64,000 nt of DNA from Flavobacterium sp. N3904 (GTDB lineage Bacteria; Bacteroidota; Bacteroidia; Flavobacteriales; Flavobacteriaceae), in NCBI RefSeq assembly GCF_025947305.1, contig NZ_CP110009.1:434001-498000 (forward strand), in the 5' to 3' direction. The notes below the pieces were generated by a model. That model was not told where the DNA came from. It did not search any database and saw only the letters and a program-made list of their open reading frames with translations. Within the stretch, counting starts at the first letter, position 1. Each line of letters opens with the position of its first letter. Both the position numbers and the translations under genes were made by a program. Of the stretch, positions 26,218-35,308 are shown piece by piece.

Positions 26218-27156
26218 TTATAAATCTGCATTAAGATAATCCAGAATATTGATTCCGTCTGGTAATCCTCCAATATTTTTAAGTTTTAAAACAGCCAATC
26301 TTTGTGCAATGGCAATCGTTTCTTCCCAATTTTTATTTTGCAACTGAGCGTATAAAAATCCCGTCCAAAAAGCATCGCCAGCTCCAGTGGTATCTTTTAT
26401 TTCGGCAACAGGCAATGCTTCTTTACGAATAATCCCAGCATTTCTGTCAGACAGAATTACTCCATCCTTGCCTTTGGTCAAACAAATTGTAGAAGCTCCC
26501 AAACCATGAAAATAATCGAATATGAATTCTTCCGATTTTGCTTCCGCAAAAAGACGGTAACAATCATCTTCGCTTAATTTCACAAAAGGATTGGTAGACA
26601 AATACTCTTTCAGAACCAGTTTGGCTTCTTCCCGATTGGGCCAAATTCTCTCCGAAAAGTTAATATCTATACTCGTTTGCAATCCTAAAGCTTTTGCTTT
26701 TTTTGCGCTTTCAACGATGGTTTGTTGCGCTGGATTTTTGCTTAAAGCAAAACAAGTAGTATGGAATATTTTAGCACTTTTAAGTAATTCCTCTGGTATC
26801 TGACTTACTTCTATATGAAAATCTGCATCACGATACGGAATAAAATCGGGTGTCCCGGTAGATTTCGACACCAAAATAATCGAAGTAGAACCTTCATCTA
26901 ATTGAGTGATTTGGGAGGTAATTACGTTCTTTTCTTGAAGTTTTTGAATACTAAAATCACCTAATCCATCCTTCCCGCAAGTAGCCACCAAAACCGACTT
27001 TAAACCCAATCGCGCTGCATTTGAAGCCACATTGGTAGGTGAACCACCAAGATACCTGTGATAATCATCGGTTTCTCTAATAGTAGCATTCACTTGATGA
27101 CCGATACAATCGATCAACAATTCGCCAGCACATATAATATCAATCGTTTTTTCCAT
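26218..27156 (-). CDS. PfkB family sugar kinase, probable fructokinase
   Basis: A 312-residue ribokinase-fold enzyme. The N-terminal motif GELLIDCIG is followed by LGGSPTNVASNAARLG (36-51), and the C-terminal motif DTTGAGDAFWTGF (255-267) holds the catalytic base Asp261. The family phosphorylates fructose, 2-keto sugars or nucleosides with ATP. Its place between the GH100-like gene (1 base gap) and the MFS and trehalase genes suggests fructose released from sucrose as substrate. A second, different PfkB kinase lies in the plus-strand operon at 48974. Confidence 0.85.
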   Translation of the reverse strand: MEKTIDIICAGELLIDCIGHQVNATIRETDDYHRYLGGSPTNVASNAARLGLKSVLVATCGKDGLGDFSIQKLQEKNVITSQITQLDEGSTSIILVSKSTGTPDFIPYRDADFHIEVSQIPEELLKSAKIFHTTCFALSKNPAQQTIVESAKKAKALGLQTSIDINFSERIWPNREEAKLVLKEYLSTNPFVKLSEDDCYRLFAEAKSEEFIFDYFHGLGASTICLTKGKDGVILSDRNAGIIRKEALPVAEIKDTTGAGDAFWTGFLYAQLQNKNWEETIAIAQRLAVLKLKNIGGLPDGINILDYLNADL

Positions 27157-27157
27157 T

Positions 27158-28333
27158 TTAAATTAGAAATTTAAAATTAGCAAACCTATTTTGATGCAAA
27201 AAAATCGTCGCTGCAGCACTCCATGCACAAAAAGGAACACCATTTGGAGTTTTGGTTTCGCTATTGAAATTTTCATAAAAAGAAAAATTTTCAATAGCAT
27301 TCACTTCATTTATGGCATCCAAAACTTCATCAGCTTCTTTTTGTTTTCCTTTAGACATTAGTGCCAATCCGTAAAATCCATTCACCATTGACCAACTCCC
27401 TCCATTATGAAACTCATTGGGGTAATTCCTAAATTCGTACTTGCAATTGTTTTTAAGAAGGTTCCAATCCAAATCGGATTCGTGTATAGGAGGCCAAAAA
27501 GCGGGTATCAAAAGCAAAGCCATATTATTTTTCAGTTCCAAAGAATAGTCTAGAATAGAATTTTGAAATTCATTTGACCCAATATTTAATATCAAAGCCA
27601 AAGAATTGGCAAAAGCATCAAATTGAGTTTTGTAACCGGCCGGAGAAAAAGAACAAGGCATATAATTTTGAAAAATCAACTCTTTATAAGCTCTTTCATG
27701 GTATTTGTCCCCAACTGAATGAGGTGTAAAATTGCATTCTATTTGTGCAATAATTATTTCGAGTTTGTCTATTAAAGCATTGCTTTTAGCAAAATGATTA
27801 TAACTTTTCAAAGCCCAAACTCTCAACAATTGATCATATAAAACATAGCCGTCGGTTATATATTCATCAGCCCAATTACCCGATAAAGGAACATACAAAA
27901 GTCCTTTATTATTGAACTCCCAAGCTTCGAGCAATTGCAAACATTTCTCAATATTAGCTTGGTATTTTTTCACAAAAGAATGGTCTTTGGTATGAAAAGC
28001 ATACTGACAAATTCCAATTACGAACCAAGTTACCGCATCTACTCTTCCGGCAAGACCACCATAACTTACTTCCACACCCTCTTCGCTGGTCATTACATTG
28101 GAGGGAATTGTCCCATTATAATGTTGATTTCGAGCTAAAGTCTCTAATGTTTTTCGAAAAGTCTCTATCAAATTTTCATCTCCAGAAGCCAATGCTGCCA
28201 ATCCACAAATCACACCATCCCTAGCCCAAACTCTTTTGTAATTTGAAATATTTTGAGCACTTGCCAAAAATCCTTCCGAGGAAGATACTTTCTGAAGTAA
28301 GTTGATTGCCTTATTATATGCTAAATTATTCAC
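27158..28333 (-). CDS. GH100-like (alpha/alpha)6 glycosidase, putative cytoplasmic invertase
   Basis: A 391-residue protein without a signal peptide. Motifs are VWARDGVICGLAAL (35-48), GGLAGRVDAVTWFVIG (92-107), SGNWADEY (151-158) and HNGGSW (309-314). HNGGSW is what I recall from plant and cyanobacterial neutral/alkaline invertases of GH100, and the ARDG segment also recalls the glucanotransferase/debranching fold. Amylo-alpha-1,6-glucosidase is the alternative. It overlaps the SLC45-like carrier gene by 8 bases and precedes a PfkB kinase. Import, sucrose cleavage and fructose phosphorylation would make a coherent set. The function is inferred from context. Confidence 0.7.
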   Translation of the reverse strand: MNNLAYNKAINLLQKVSSSEGFLASAQNISNYKRVWARDGVICGLAALASGDENLIETFRKTLETLARNQHYNGTIPSNVMTSEEGVEVSYGGLAGRVDAVTWFVIGICQYAFHTKDHSFVKKYQANIEKCLQLLEAWEFNNKGLLYVPLSGNWADEYITDGYVLYDQLLRVWALKSYNHFAKSNALIDKLEIIIAQIECNFTPHSVGDKYHERAYKELIFQNYMPCSFSPAGYKTQFDAFANSLALILNIGSNEFQNSILDYSLELKNNMALLLIPAFWPPIHESDLDWNLLKNNCKYEFRNYPNEFHNGGSWSMVNGFYGLALMSKGKQKEADEVLDAINEVNAIENFSFYENFNSETKTPNGVPFCAWSAAATIFLHQNRFANFKFLI

Positions 28334-29633
28334 TTATACTTTCTTTTGTTGTTATAAATAAAGTAAATACAGCGCTTAAAACTAATAAAACCCCTGAAAA
28401 TGTTATTGCCAATCGAGGATCATTATTTAAAAAATGCTTGAGAATATAACCGAAACTAATAGTCTGAATAAACATTGGGATTACAATCATCATGTTAATG
28501 ATTCCCATATAGACACCGTATCGTTCTTTTGGGATTTGCGAGACAACCATTAGATACGGAATTCCCATCATACTTGCCCAGCCAATTCCAAAACCGGTTA
28601 TAGCTGGAAATAACAGGTATTTATTCTCAATATGTGGGAAAATTAAAAACCCAATTGCTGCCAAAATCAAACAAGTAAAATGTACCATTTTTGCTGAATA
28701 TTTTTTTGCAAAATAGACCAATCCAAAAGCAACTAAAAAAGTCACTACATTATACCAACCATTTACTAAACCTGTCCAACTTACCGCTTCACCATACAAT
28801 TTCATATCTTTTTGAGGCGTTGTATGCCAAACTGAAAGCGCTATACTTTTTGAAGAATTTTGCCAATAACAAAAAAGCGCATACCATTGAAATAAATAAA
28901 CTAACGAAAGTTGCCACATTACTTTAGGCATGTCCTTTACGGCTTTTGCAATATCAATAAATGGTGTAAAAACATTTAAGGGTTCCGATTTCATTATTTT
29001 TAACTCTTCCTCTGAAGGAGGAATTTCTTGTGTTGTACGCGAACTCCACCAAACCGATCCAATAGAGCAAACTGCGCCTAGAAAAAAGGAAGCAAAAACC
29101 CATGTTGGTAATTTCCCTGTTGTACCAATGAAAATAAGCGGGAAAATAAATAAGGAGACATTGGCCAATGTTTGTCCAAAACCTGTAAAAAAACTTTGCG
29201 CTTGAAAGCCAATGGGCTGCTGTGACTCGTCTAACTTGTCGGCAATAAAAGCGCGATAGGGTTCCATTGCAGTATTATTCCCGACATCTAATATCCACAA
29301 TAAACCTGCAGCCATCCATAACGAACTGCTAAAAGGAAAAAGAAACAGAGCCAAACTACAGATTAATGCTCCAATAAAAAAATAAGGTTTTCGTCTTCCT
29401 CCAAATTTTGGGGACCAAGTTTTATCACTCATTGCACCAATAATGGGTTGAATTAACAAACCCGTTAATGGCCCAGCAAGATTTAATATAGGGATTTGAT
29501 CTGGACTAGCCTGTAAAAAATCATAAATCGGATTTACAGCGCTTTGTTGCAATCCGAAACTATACTGAATGCCAAAAAAACCAACATTCATATTGATAAT
29601 TTGCCAAAAACTCATTTTTGCTTTAAAATTCAT
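28326..29633 (-). CDS. SLC45-like MFS disaccharide carrier
   Basis: A 435-residue membrane protein. It begins MNFKAKMSFWQIINMNVGFFGIQ and continues with PLTGLLIQPIIGAMSDKTWSPKFGGRRKPYF (about 55-85), a hallmark of the glycoside-pentoside/SLC45 group that includes plant sucrose carriers, with GNNTAMEPYRAFIAD after it. Twelve helices are predicted. It is the first gene of the five-gene operon down to trehalase. Two palindromic operator-like sites lie 66-102 bases upstream. Sucrose or maltose import fits the neighbours. Confidence 0.85.
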   Translation of the reverse strand: MNFKAKMSFWQIINMNVGFFGIQYSFGLQQSAVNPIYDFLQASPDQIPILNLAGPLTGLLIQPIIGAMSDKTWSPKFGGRRKPYFFIGALICSLALFLFPFSSSLWMAAGLLWILDVGNNTAMEPYRAFIADKLDESQQPIGFQAQSFFTGFGQTLANVSLFIFPLIFIGTTGKLPTWVFASFFLGAVCSIGSVWWSSRTTQEIPPSEEELKIMKSEPLNVFTPFIDIAKAVKDMPKVMWQLSLVYLFQWYALFCYWQNSSKSIALSVWHTTPQKDMKLYGEAVSWTGLVNGWYNVVTFLVAFGLVYFAKKYSAKMVHFTCLILAAIGFLIFPHIENKYLLFPAITGFGIGWASMMGIPYLMVVSQIPKERYGVYMGIINMMIVIPMFIQTISFGYILKHFLNNDPRLAITFSGVLLVLSAVFTLFITTKESISE

Positions 29634-29698
29634 GCCGTGATTTAGTTAATATTTAATTAAAAGTAATTCTATACAAACAATTGAAACACAATATAAAA

Positions 29699-29714
29699 TC
29701 GAAATCGATTTCGA
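29699..29714. promoter_or_regulatory. LacI-type operator candidate, variant site A
   Basis: TCGAAATCGATTTCGA is a perfect 16-base palindrome. It has the same outer TCGAAA...TTTCGA as the sites at 43479 and 45909, with AT in place of the central pair of A/C steps. It lies 66 bases upstream of the SLC45-like start. Its centre is 21 bases from that of site B, which is about two helical turns. Confidence 0.6.
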
Positions 29715-29719
29715 AAACA

Positions 29720-29735
29720 CCAAAAACGTTTTCGT
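29720..29735. promoter_or_regulatory. LacI-type operator candidate, imperfect site B
   Basis: CCAAAAACGTTTTCGT contains the core AAAACGTTTT of the consensus TCGAAAACGTTTTCGA, with three outer positions changed. It is paired with site A at 29699. Confidence 0.5.
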
Positions 29736-29756
29736 AAAGCAAAAAGAATTGAGATA

Positions 29757-30674
29757 TTATCCTTTTTCGAAAGGAATAATAACTTGTGTTTCCCAAGTAA
29801 GCTCATCACCGCCATTAAAAGGATTGGCCAAGAAATGCTCTAATGGCTTGTTATCTAAGACATAACCATTTTTCTTCGCAAAATCTATTAAAGCAAACCA
29901 CGAACGATCAGAAGTCCTCATATTGCCAAAATAAGTAGCCTTCAAACCTTTCATAGCCGTAATCATTTTAAATTTTACATCCTTATCGGCTATGACCTTT
30001 GTATTTTTATCAATTGGAAAACAATAATTAAAATCAAGGGTTTCATTTTCAAAATCCCATTTTGTTACCTCAACATAAGGTCTTCCTTGAATTTTAATAT
30101 TGTGAGTTTGTAGAAAGCTAGTAATTACTCCATCATTTCCAATCATGGTTTGCGCTTTTGTTTGCAACACCCCTTTTAAAGAAATATAAGCAACGTATAC
30201 TTCATCAGAAGTTCCAACTCCGTCAATTTTTACTTTGAATTTTTTAATATGATCCTCAAGACCTTTCTTAAAATCAGTAATCTTATTAATCTGTTCTTCT
30301 TTAAATTCAGTTGTAAAAAATGGTGCAGTTACTTTATTATACAAACTATGTCCCAACTCTTTTATCCCAATATTCACTTTTGTTACAGAGTCATTTACGG
30401 GAACCATTTCCCAAGTATATTCTAGTTGGCTTTTCCCTTTGGACATTTTCTGCTTAATAAAATCGAAATTTCTTTTCTCAACGATACTGTATTTTTCCTT
30501 CTCTTTTGCAAACCGAATAGCTGACCACTCTTGAACTCCTTGAAAAACAGTCCCTGTCGCAGCTTTTACAGTAAACGTAATCGTATAATCATTTTCTTTT
30601 ACAAACAAATACCAAATTAGAAAAACAGCTAATATTATGCTTAAACTTAAAATTACTTTATTTTTAAACTTCAT
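29757..30674 (-). CDS. Membrane-anchored SRPBCC plus GyrI-like (effector-binding) domain protein
   Basis: A 305-residue protein with one N-terminal helix (residues 7-24). The first half (YTITFTVKAATGTVFQGVQEWSAI...) resembles a polyketide cyclase/START-like SRPBCC domain. The second half, from about residue 160 (EVYVAYISLKGVLQTKA...) to FNGGDELTWETQVIIPF, resembles the GyrI-like small-molecule-binding domain. There is no DNA-binding domain, so it may sequester a ligand in the periplasm. It is the last gene of the operon with the haloperoxidase-like and UnbV lipoproteins, 2 bases after the former. Its function is unknown. Confidence 0.7.
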   Translation of the reverse strand: MKFKNKVILSLSIILAVFLIWYLFVKENDYTITFTVKAATGTVFQGVQEWSAIRFAKEKEKYSIVEKRNFDFIKQKMSKGKSQLEYTWEMVPVNDSVTKVNIGIKELGHSLYNKVTAPFFTTEFKEEQINKITDFKKGLEDHIKKFKVKIDGVGTSDEVYVAYISLKGVLQTKAQTMIGNDGVITSFLQTHNIKIQGRPYVEVTKWDFENETLDFNYCFPIDKNTKVIADKDVKFKMITAMKGLKATYFGNMRTSDRSWFALIDFAKKNGYVLDNKPLEHFLANPFNGGDELTWETQVIIPFEKG

Positions 30675-30676
30675 AA

Positions 30677-32002
30677 CTACTTCGTCATTTTTAATTTATT
30701 CACTACAAAATCACCTACATTCTTACCTTCGACCATTCCGTTTTCTATAGCGGCTCTATAATGGATTCCTCCATAAAAACGACTCATGGCCGCTTCTTTT
30801 GAAGCTTCAATAAAAGATTTAAAAGAACGGCTTGGAAGTCCAAACTGCAATTCAGTATCATCTGTAAAAGAGAAATTATCTCCAAAAATAGAAGTCAAAA
30901 CAGTAGCCGCTACTGTCGACAAAACCGAATGTCCACTTGTATATTCTGGGAAAGGCGGCGTTTGCAAAGCTGGTTTCCAATTTTCGTCTATATTTTGATT
31001 GATTACCGTTTCTGGACGCACCACATTGCTTCTGTATTTCTCGTCCCAACAACTTATAAATGCTTCAAACATTCCGATTGATGTTTTGGTATAAGCAAAA
31101 ACTGTTTTATCAAAATCGGCTTTATTAATTTTACAAGCAATTTTAGTGATTCCCATCCAATGTGCGCCTGGAGAAATTTTCTTTTTGGCAAACATCATGT
31201 GTCCCTGACTAACGGAAACATAGGGATTACAATCCCAAAATTGGGCAATTTTAATCTCATTACAATTATCGCCTTTCTTTTTCATATCCAAACTGATATC
31301 ATATACTTCTTGAACTTGTTTGAAAAAAGGAGATTTTTTTTCTACAGAAAAAGGCAATGCAGGAGCAGGTTTAAACTGAGACGCAGAATCTAATACCAAA
31401 GTTCTTATTTCTCCCCAATGTGGTTCAACTGCATCCATATAGGCTGGAGGAGTTGGTTGCCATCTTCCAGCTTGATTGGCAAAAACAGAAAATTTAGGCA
31501 TCGTTCTGGTTTGTTTGTAATTGTCTTTCCCCATCCATTTCTTGATGCGCTCAGCCACTTTTAAACCATATTCTTTGGAAACTTCAAACTCTTTTGAGTT
31601 CTCGTTTTCCCACTTTTTATACAAACTGTCTCTAAAAACTTCAATCATATCCTCTGAAAAAACCAATTGCTTGCTCACTTCCATGTGGGCAATCAAGGCT
31701 GCTAAATCTTTATTAACGCCACTTTTTGGATCTAAAACCGGAATAGAATCCAAGCCATTCAACTGTCCTTGTAGTGAATTATATTTTTTACTGTTTTGAG
31801 CAATTACTTCGTAAGCAGCAACATTGGGATACACAAAAATTCTGCTCGCAACTGGAGGAGAGAAAATATCGTGAATCATAATTTGTGTAACATTTTCTAT
31901 TGCTGCATGGTATTCATCTGGTGTTACCACTATTGCTTTTTGTTTTTCACATGAAATAAAAAGCAAACAAACTGCCGCTAGGGTATATATTTTAGATTTC
32001 AT
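30677..32002 (-). CDS. Vanadium-dependent haloperoxidase/PAP2-superfamily lipoprotein (A)
   Basis: A 441-residue lipoprotein (LLFISC, Cys18). All three vanadate/phosphate-binding motifs are readable: KYRSNVVRP (K-x6-RP, Lys322 and Arg329), TSGHS (about 355-359, His358) and SRFYGGIH (SR-x5-H, Arg408 and His414). Such proteins either oxidise halides with peroxide using vanadate or act as acid phosphatases; the sequence does not decide between them. The last motif has A where many members have a later Asp. It lies 45 bases after UnbV lipoprotein B and 2 bases before the GyrI-like gene, so it belongs to that operon. A paralogue is at 58360. Confidence 0.85.
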   Translation of the reverse strand: MKSKIYTLAAVCLLFISCEKQKAIVVTPDEYHAAIENVTQIMIHDIFSPPVASRIFVYPNVAAYEVIAQNSKKYNSLQGQLNGLDSIPVLDPKSGVNKDLAALIAHMEVSKQLVFSEDMIEVFRDSLYKKWENENSKEFEVSKEYGLKVAERIKKWMGKDNYKQTRTMPKFSVFANQAGRWQPTPPAYMDAVEPHWGEIRTLVLDSASQFKPAPALPFSVEKKSPFFKQVQEVYDISLDMKKKGDNCNEIKIAQFWDCNPYVSVSQGHMMFAKKKISPGAHWMGITKIACKINKADFDKTVFAYTKTSIGMFEAFISCWDEKYRSNVVRPETVINQNIDENWKPALQTPPFPEYTSGHSVLSTVAATVLTSIFGDNFSFTDDTELQFGLPSRSFKSFIEASKEAAMSRFYGGIHYRAAIENGMVEGKNVGDFVVNKLKMTK

Positions 32003-32047
32003 ATTCTTTATGTATTATTAAATTTTGAGTAGGTTTAATTTTTTTTA

Positions 32048-35000
32048 TTAATTCAAATTCATTGGCATTTCATATACCTCAGCTTTTTTATTATTAATGG
32101 TAACCAATAAATATTTTTTACCATTGAAATTTATAATATCCAAGTGTCTTACTGCTTTTTGAGTCAAGTAAATCCCAATTTGATTTCCTAGAAGAATGTT
32201 TTTTTCATTCTTGATTAATGCTCCAGAGAATCCGTCAAAACGACTATGGTATGGTGTAACTCCAAAATAATTTCCAGCAGCAAAAACTTCTTCTTTCGCA
32301 TCATTATCAAAATTGGATTTCACAAAACAGGTTATAGGAGATACTTGCATTTTATTGGCAAAAGGGACAAATATAAATTTCCCGTTATCGTTTCTCAAGT
32401 AACCTGATTTTAAGTTATGCACTTCATACAACTTCCCAGCCTCCAACATTTTCATATCAAAAACTTCTTCTAATGGCTTTCCTGCAAATGATTTGTAACT
32501 GTTGAATTTCTTTTTCAATAAACCACTAAACTCTTCCACCAGTTCATCAAGGCCCATTGTAGTGTAGTATTTTCCGTTTTTTTCTTTGGCAACAATTGTT
32601 TCAAAAGTTCCATTTTTATCAAAATCATCATAATACATTTTCATAGGAAATTCTTGCGAAGCCTTGAATTTGGAATTCATTCCCCAGTTTCCAACCAAAT
32701 AGTCTTGATCTCCATCATTGTCGATATCAAACGGAATTATTGATTGATACAATCCATTGGCTTTTTCTGGAAAAACAGTTTCAGTTACATTAACAAATTT
32801 TCCGTTTTTATTGGCAAAGAAAGTAGGTTTCATCCATTCTCCTACAACTATTAAATCTGTTTTACCATCTTTATTAAAATCGGTAAAAACGGCATCGGTA
32901 ACCATGCCAATCCCTGCAAAGGTTTTCGCATCCGTAAATGTAAAGACACCATTATTATTTTTCAACAAATAACAGTCAGGAGTGCTGCCAAATCTATTAT
33001 TTAATGAATTATTACCTACAAAAACATCTAAGTCACCATCATTATCATAATCGAAAGCTTTGACTACTGATGCGTTTTGGGAAAGTTTAGGTAAAAGTGA
33101 ATTAATGAATTGATTCCCTTTGGCAACATACAATCGATCTTGCAAGTTTGAAGCATTCTCTCCACCTCCTGAAGCCACAAACAAGTCATTGATTTTATCG
33201 TTATTAAAATCTCCAATTACCGCCGAAGCATCTTCAAAAACAGAATCTTTTTCGATTTCACTATAGATTTTTTTAGAAAATCCATTTGTATTTTGAATAT
33301 AAATAGTTGCTTTTTTCCCTTTAGAACCGCCAAAAAAGATATCTTCTTTACCATCTCCATTCAAATCACCGATGGCTGTTGCAGGACCTCGATCCGAACG
33401 TTGGTATGGAATTAATTTTTGATACACAAAATCGATATAATCATTTTCTTGGTGAATAAAATCGATTCCTAAACCTGTTTCCACTTTCTTGAAAACGGGA
33501 ATTACTTTAGGATGCAACTTTTGGTAATCAAATGCTTTTCTAACGGCATTTGCCTTTATAGTCATGCTTTGATTGGTTTTTACATCCTTTAAAGTTTGAA
33601 CCGTTTTGTCTGGCCAAATCACAACCAAAGAATCAATTTTAGTATTTTTTCCATATCCAAAATGAATCATTGGTTCTGATGATGATTGAAAACCTCTGGT
33701 GGTTTGCAACTCTTTGAATTGCATTTTTCCTTTCGAATATGAAATCACTTTAGACCCAATTCCAAAAATATTTTTGCCTACAAATCGAAGTTTTATTTTT
33801 AGATAATTGGCTTTATTATTCGTTTGATTAATATAGACAGAAGCAATATTATTGATGTTATTTGTAACCACATCCAAATCTCCATCATTATCCAAATCGG
33901 CATAACCACTTCCATTTGAAATAATTGAATCATTCTCAATCCATTGGTTCGATTTGTTAATAAACTGTAAATCGGGAGCTCCTTCAAAAACAAAATTAGT
34001 CACATTCCCTTTTGGCATTTTTTTTAATGCCATTTTATCCAATAATTTGGTTGTATTGATTTTGCTTTTGACCTGTTCATTCGAATAGTATTTCACATAA
34101 TCCAAATCGTTTGGTCGTTTTGGAATTCCGTTACAAACAAATATATCTTGTTCACCATCTTGATTATAATCTGCAAATAAGGCGCTCCAACTCCAATCTG
34201 TAGCGGCAACTCCACTCAACAAAGCCACTTCTGTAAAATGTTTCCCTGCTTGGTTAATTTGCAACATGTTTCGAGTATATTGATAATGATACCCATACTT
34301 TTCGGTTCTCAATTTTAACATTTGCACATTATCATCACCCAAAGAAGATTTCAAAACCGTTTCGTCTTCCGGAAGCATATCAAGCGACATAATATCTGGA
34401 AAACCATCATGGTTAACATCGGCCACATCAACTCCCATTGAGAATCTACTGGTGTGTCCAAAATAGCTCTTTAAACTTTCAGTAAAAGTACCGTCTCCGT
34501 TATTAAGGTAATAATAATCGTCTTCGTGAAAATCATTCCCAATATAAATATCTGGGTAACCATCTAGATTAAAATCCGAAACTGCAATTCCCAAACCGTA
34601 TCCATTAGCTCCGCCAAAAACTCCCGCTTGCGCACTTACGTCTACAAATTTACCATTGTCATTTTTGAATAATTTATCTCCGCATTCATAATTTCTATTG
34701 TTTCGGATATTGGCATTTCCAAAAGACAATTCCGAGTGTACTGCATGATTTAACAAATACATATCCAGATCCCCGTCTAAATCATAATCAAAAAAGGCTA
34801 CCGAAGTACTGTAATTATCAAGATCCAAACCGTATTCGGCAGCACTTTCGGTAAACGTGTTGTTCTTATTATTAATAAACAATTCATTATGCCCTTCAAA
34901 ACCATTAATCCCAACTACGGCGCACACATAAATATCAAGAAAACCATCGCCATTTACATCGGCCATAATGGTCCCTGTATTCCAATCGCTTTGGCCTTCA

Positions 35001-35308
35001 ACCCCTGCTTTTGCAGATATATCTTCGAATTTATTATTGCCTTTATTCAGATACAATTTGTTTTTTCCTTGATTGGAAGTAAAATAAATATCTACCAAAC
35101 CATCATTGTTGATATCTCCAAGAGCAACACCTCCTCCATTATAATAGTAGAGATAATCTAATATGGAAATATTTTTGGATTCTAAAAGTTCATTATTAAA
35201 AGTAATATTGCTTTCTTCCGGAGCCAATTTTTCAAACAAACGATCTTGTTTATCTGAACAACCCATGGCAAGCAATGCAAACAATCCTAGACTATAAAAT
35301 TTATTCAT
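32048..35308 (-). CDS. FG-GAP/VCBS and ASPIC/UnbV repeat lipoprotein B (CRTAC1-like)
   Basis: About 1086 residues from the preferred start ATG at 35308 (MNKFYSLGLFALLAMGC, lipid Cys17). A start at 35353 would add 15 residues before the signal and is unlikely. Many Asp-rich calcium loops of beta-propeller type are seen (GDINNDGLVDIYF, ADVNGDGFLDIYV, DYDLDGDLDMYL). A central ASPIC/UnbV segment has GIGSKVISYSKGKMQFKEL, and more FG-GAP repeats follow. It is a surface lipoprotein of the CRTAC1 class; ligand unknown. It overlaps the stop of lipoprotein A by 8 bases, so the two are translationally coupled. The two are tandem duplicates. Confidence 0.85.
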   Translation of the reverse strand: MNKFYSLGLFALLAMGCSDKQDRLFEKLAPEESNITFNNELLESKNISILDYLYYYNGGGVALGDINNDGLVDIYFTSNQGKNKLYLNKGNNKFEDISAKAGVEGQSDWNTGTIMADVNGDGFLDIYVCAVVGINGFEGHNELFINNKNNTFTESAAEYGLDLDNYSTSVAFFDYDLDGDLDMYLLNHAVHSELSFGNANIRNNRNYECGDKLFKNDNGKFVDVSAQAGVFGGANGYGLGIAVSDFNLDGYPDIYIGNDFHEDDYYYLNNGDGTFTESLKSYFGHTSRFSMGVDVADVNHDGFPDIMSLDMLPEDETVLKSSLGDDNVQMLKLRTEKYGYHYQYTRNMLQINQAGKHFTEVALLSGVAATDWSWSALFADYNQDGEQDIFVCNGIPKRPNDLDYVKYYSNEQVKSKINTTKLLDKMALKKMPKGNVTNFVFEGAPDLQFINKSNQWIENDSIISNGSGYADLDNDGDLDVVTNNINNIASVYINQTNNKANYLKIKLRFVGKNIFGIGSKVISYSKGKMQFKELQTTRGFQSSSEPMIHFGYGKNTKIDSLVVIWPDKTVQTLKDVKTNQSMTIKANAVRKAFDYQKLHPKVIPVFKKVETGLGIDFIHQENDYIDFVYQKLIPYQRSDRGPATAIGDLNGDGKEDIFFGGSKGKKATIYIQNTNGFSKKIYSEIEKDSVFEDASAVIGDFNNDKINDLFVASGGGENASNLQDRLYVAKGNQFINSLLPKLSQNASVVKAFDYDNDGDLDVFVGNNSLNNRFGSTPDCYLLKNNNGVFTFTDAKTFAGIGMVTDAVFTDFNKDGKTDLIVVGEWMKPTFFANKNGKFVNVTETVFPEKANGLYQSIIPFDIDNDGDQDYLVGNWGMNSKFKASQEFPMKMYYDDFDKNGTFETIVAKEKNGKYYTTMGLDELVEEFSGLLKKKFNSYKSFAGKPLEEVFDMKMLEAGKLYEVHNLKSGYLRNDNGKFIFVPFANKMQVSPITCFVKSNFDNDAKEEVFAAGNYFGVTPYHSRFDGFSGALIKNEKNILLGNQIGIYLTQKAVRHLDIINFNGKKYLLVTINNKKAEVYEMPMNLN

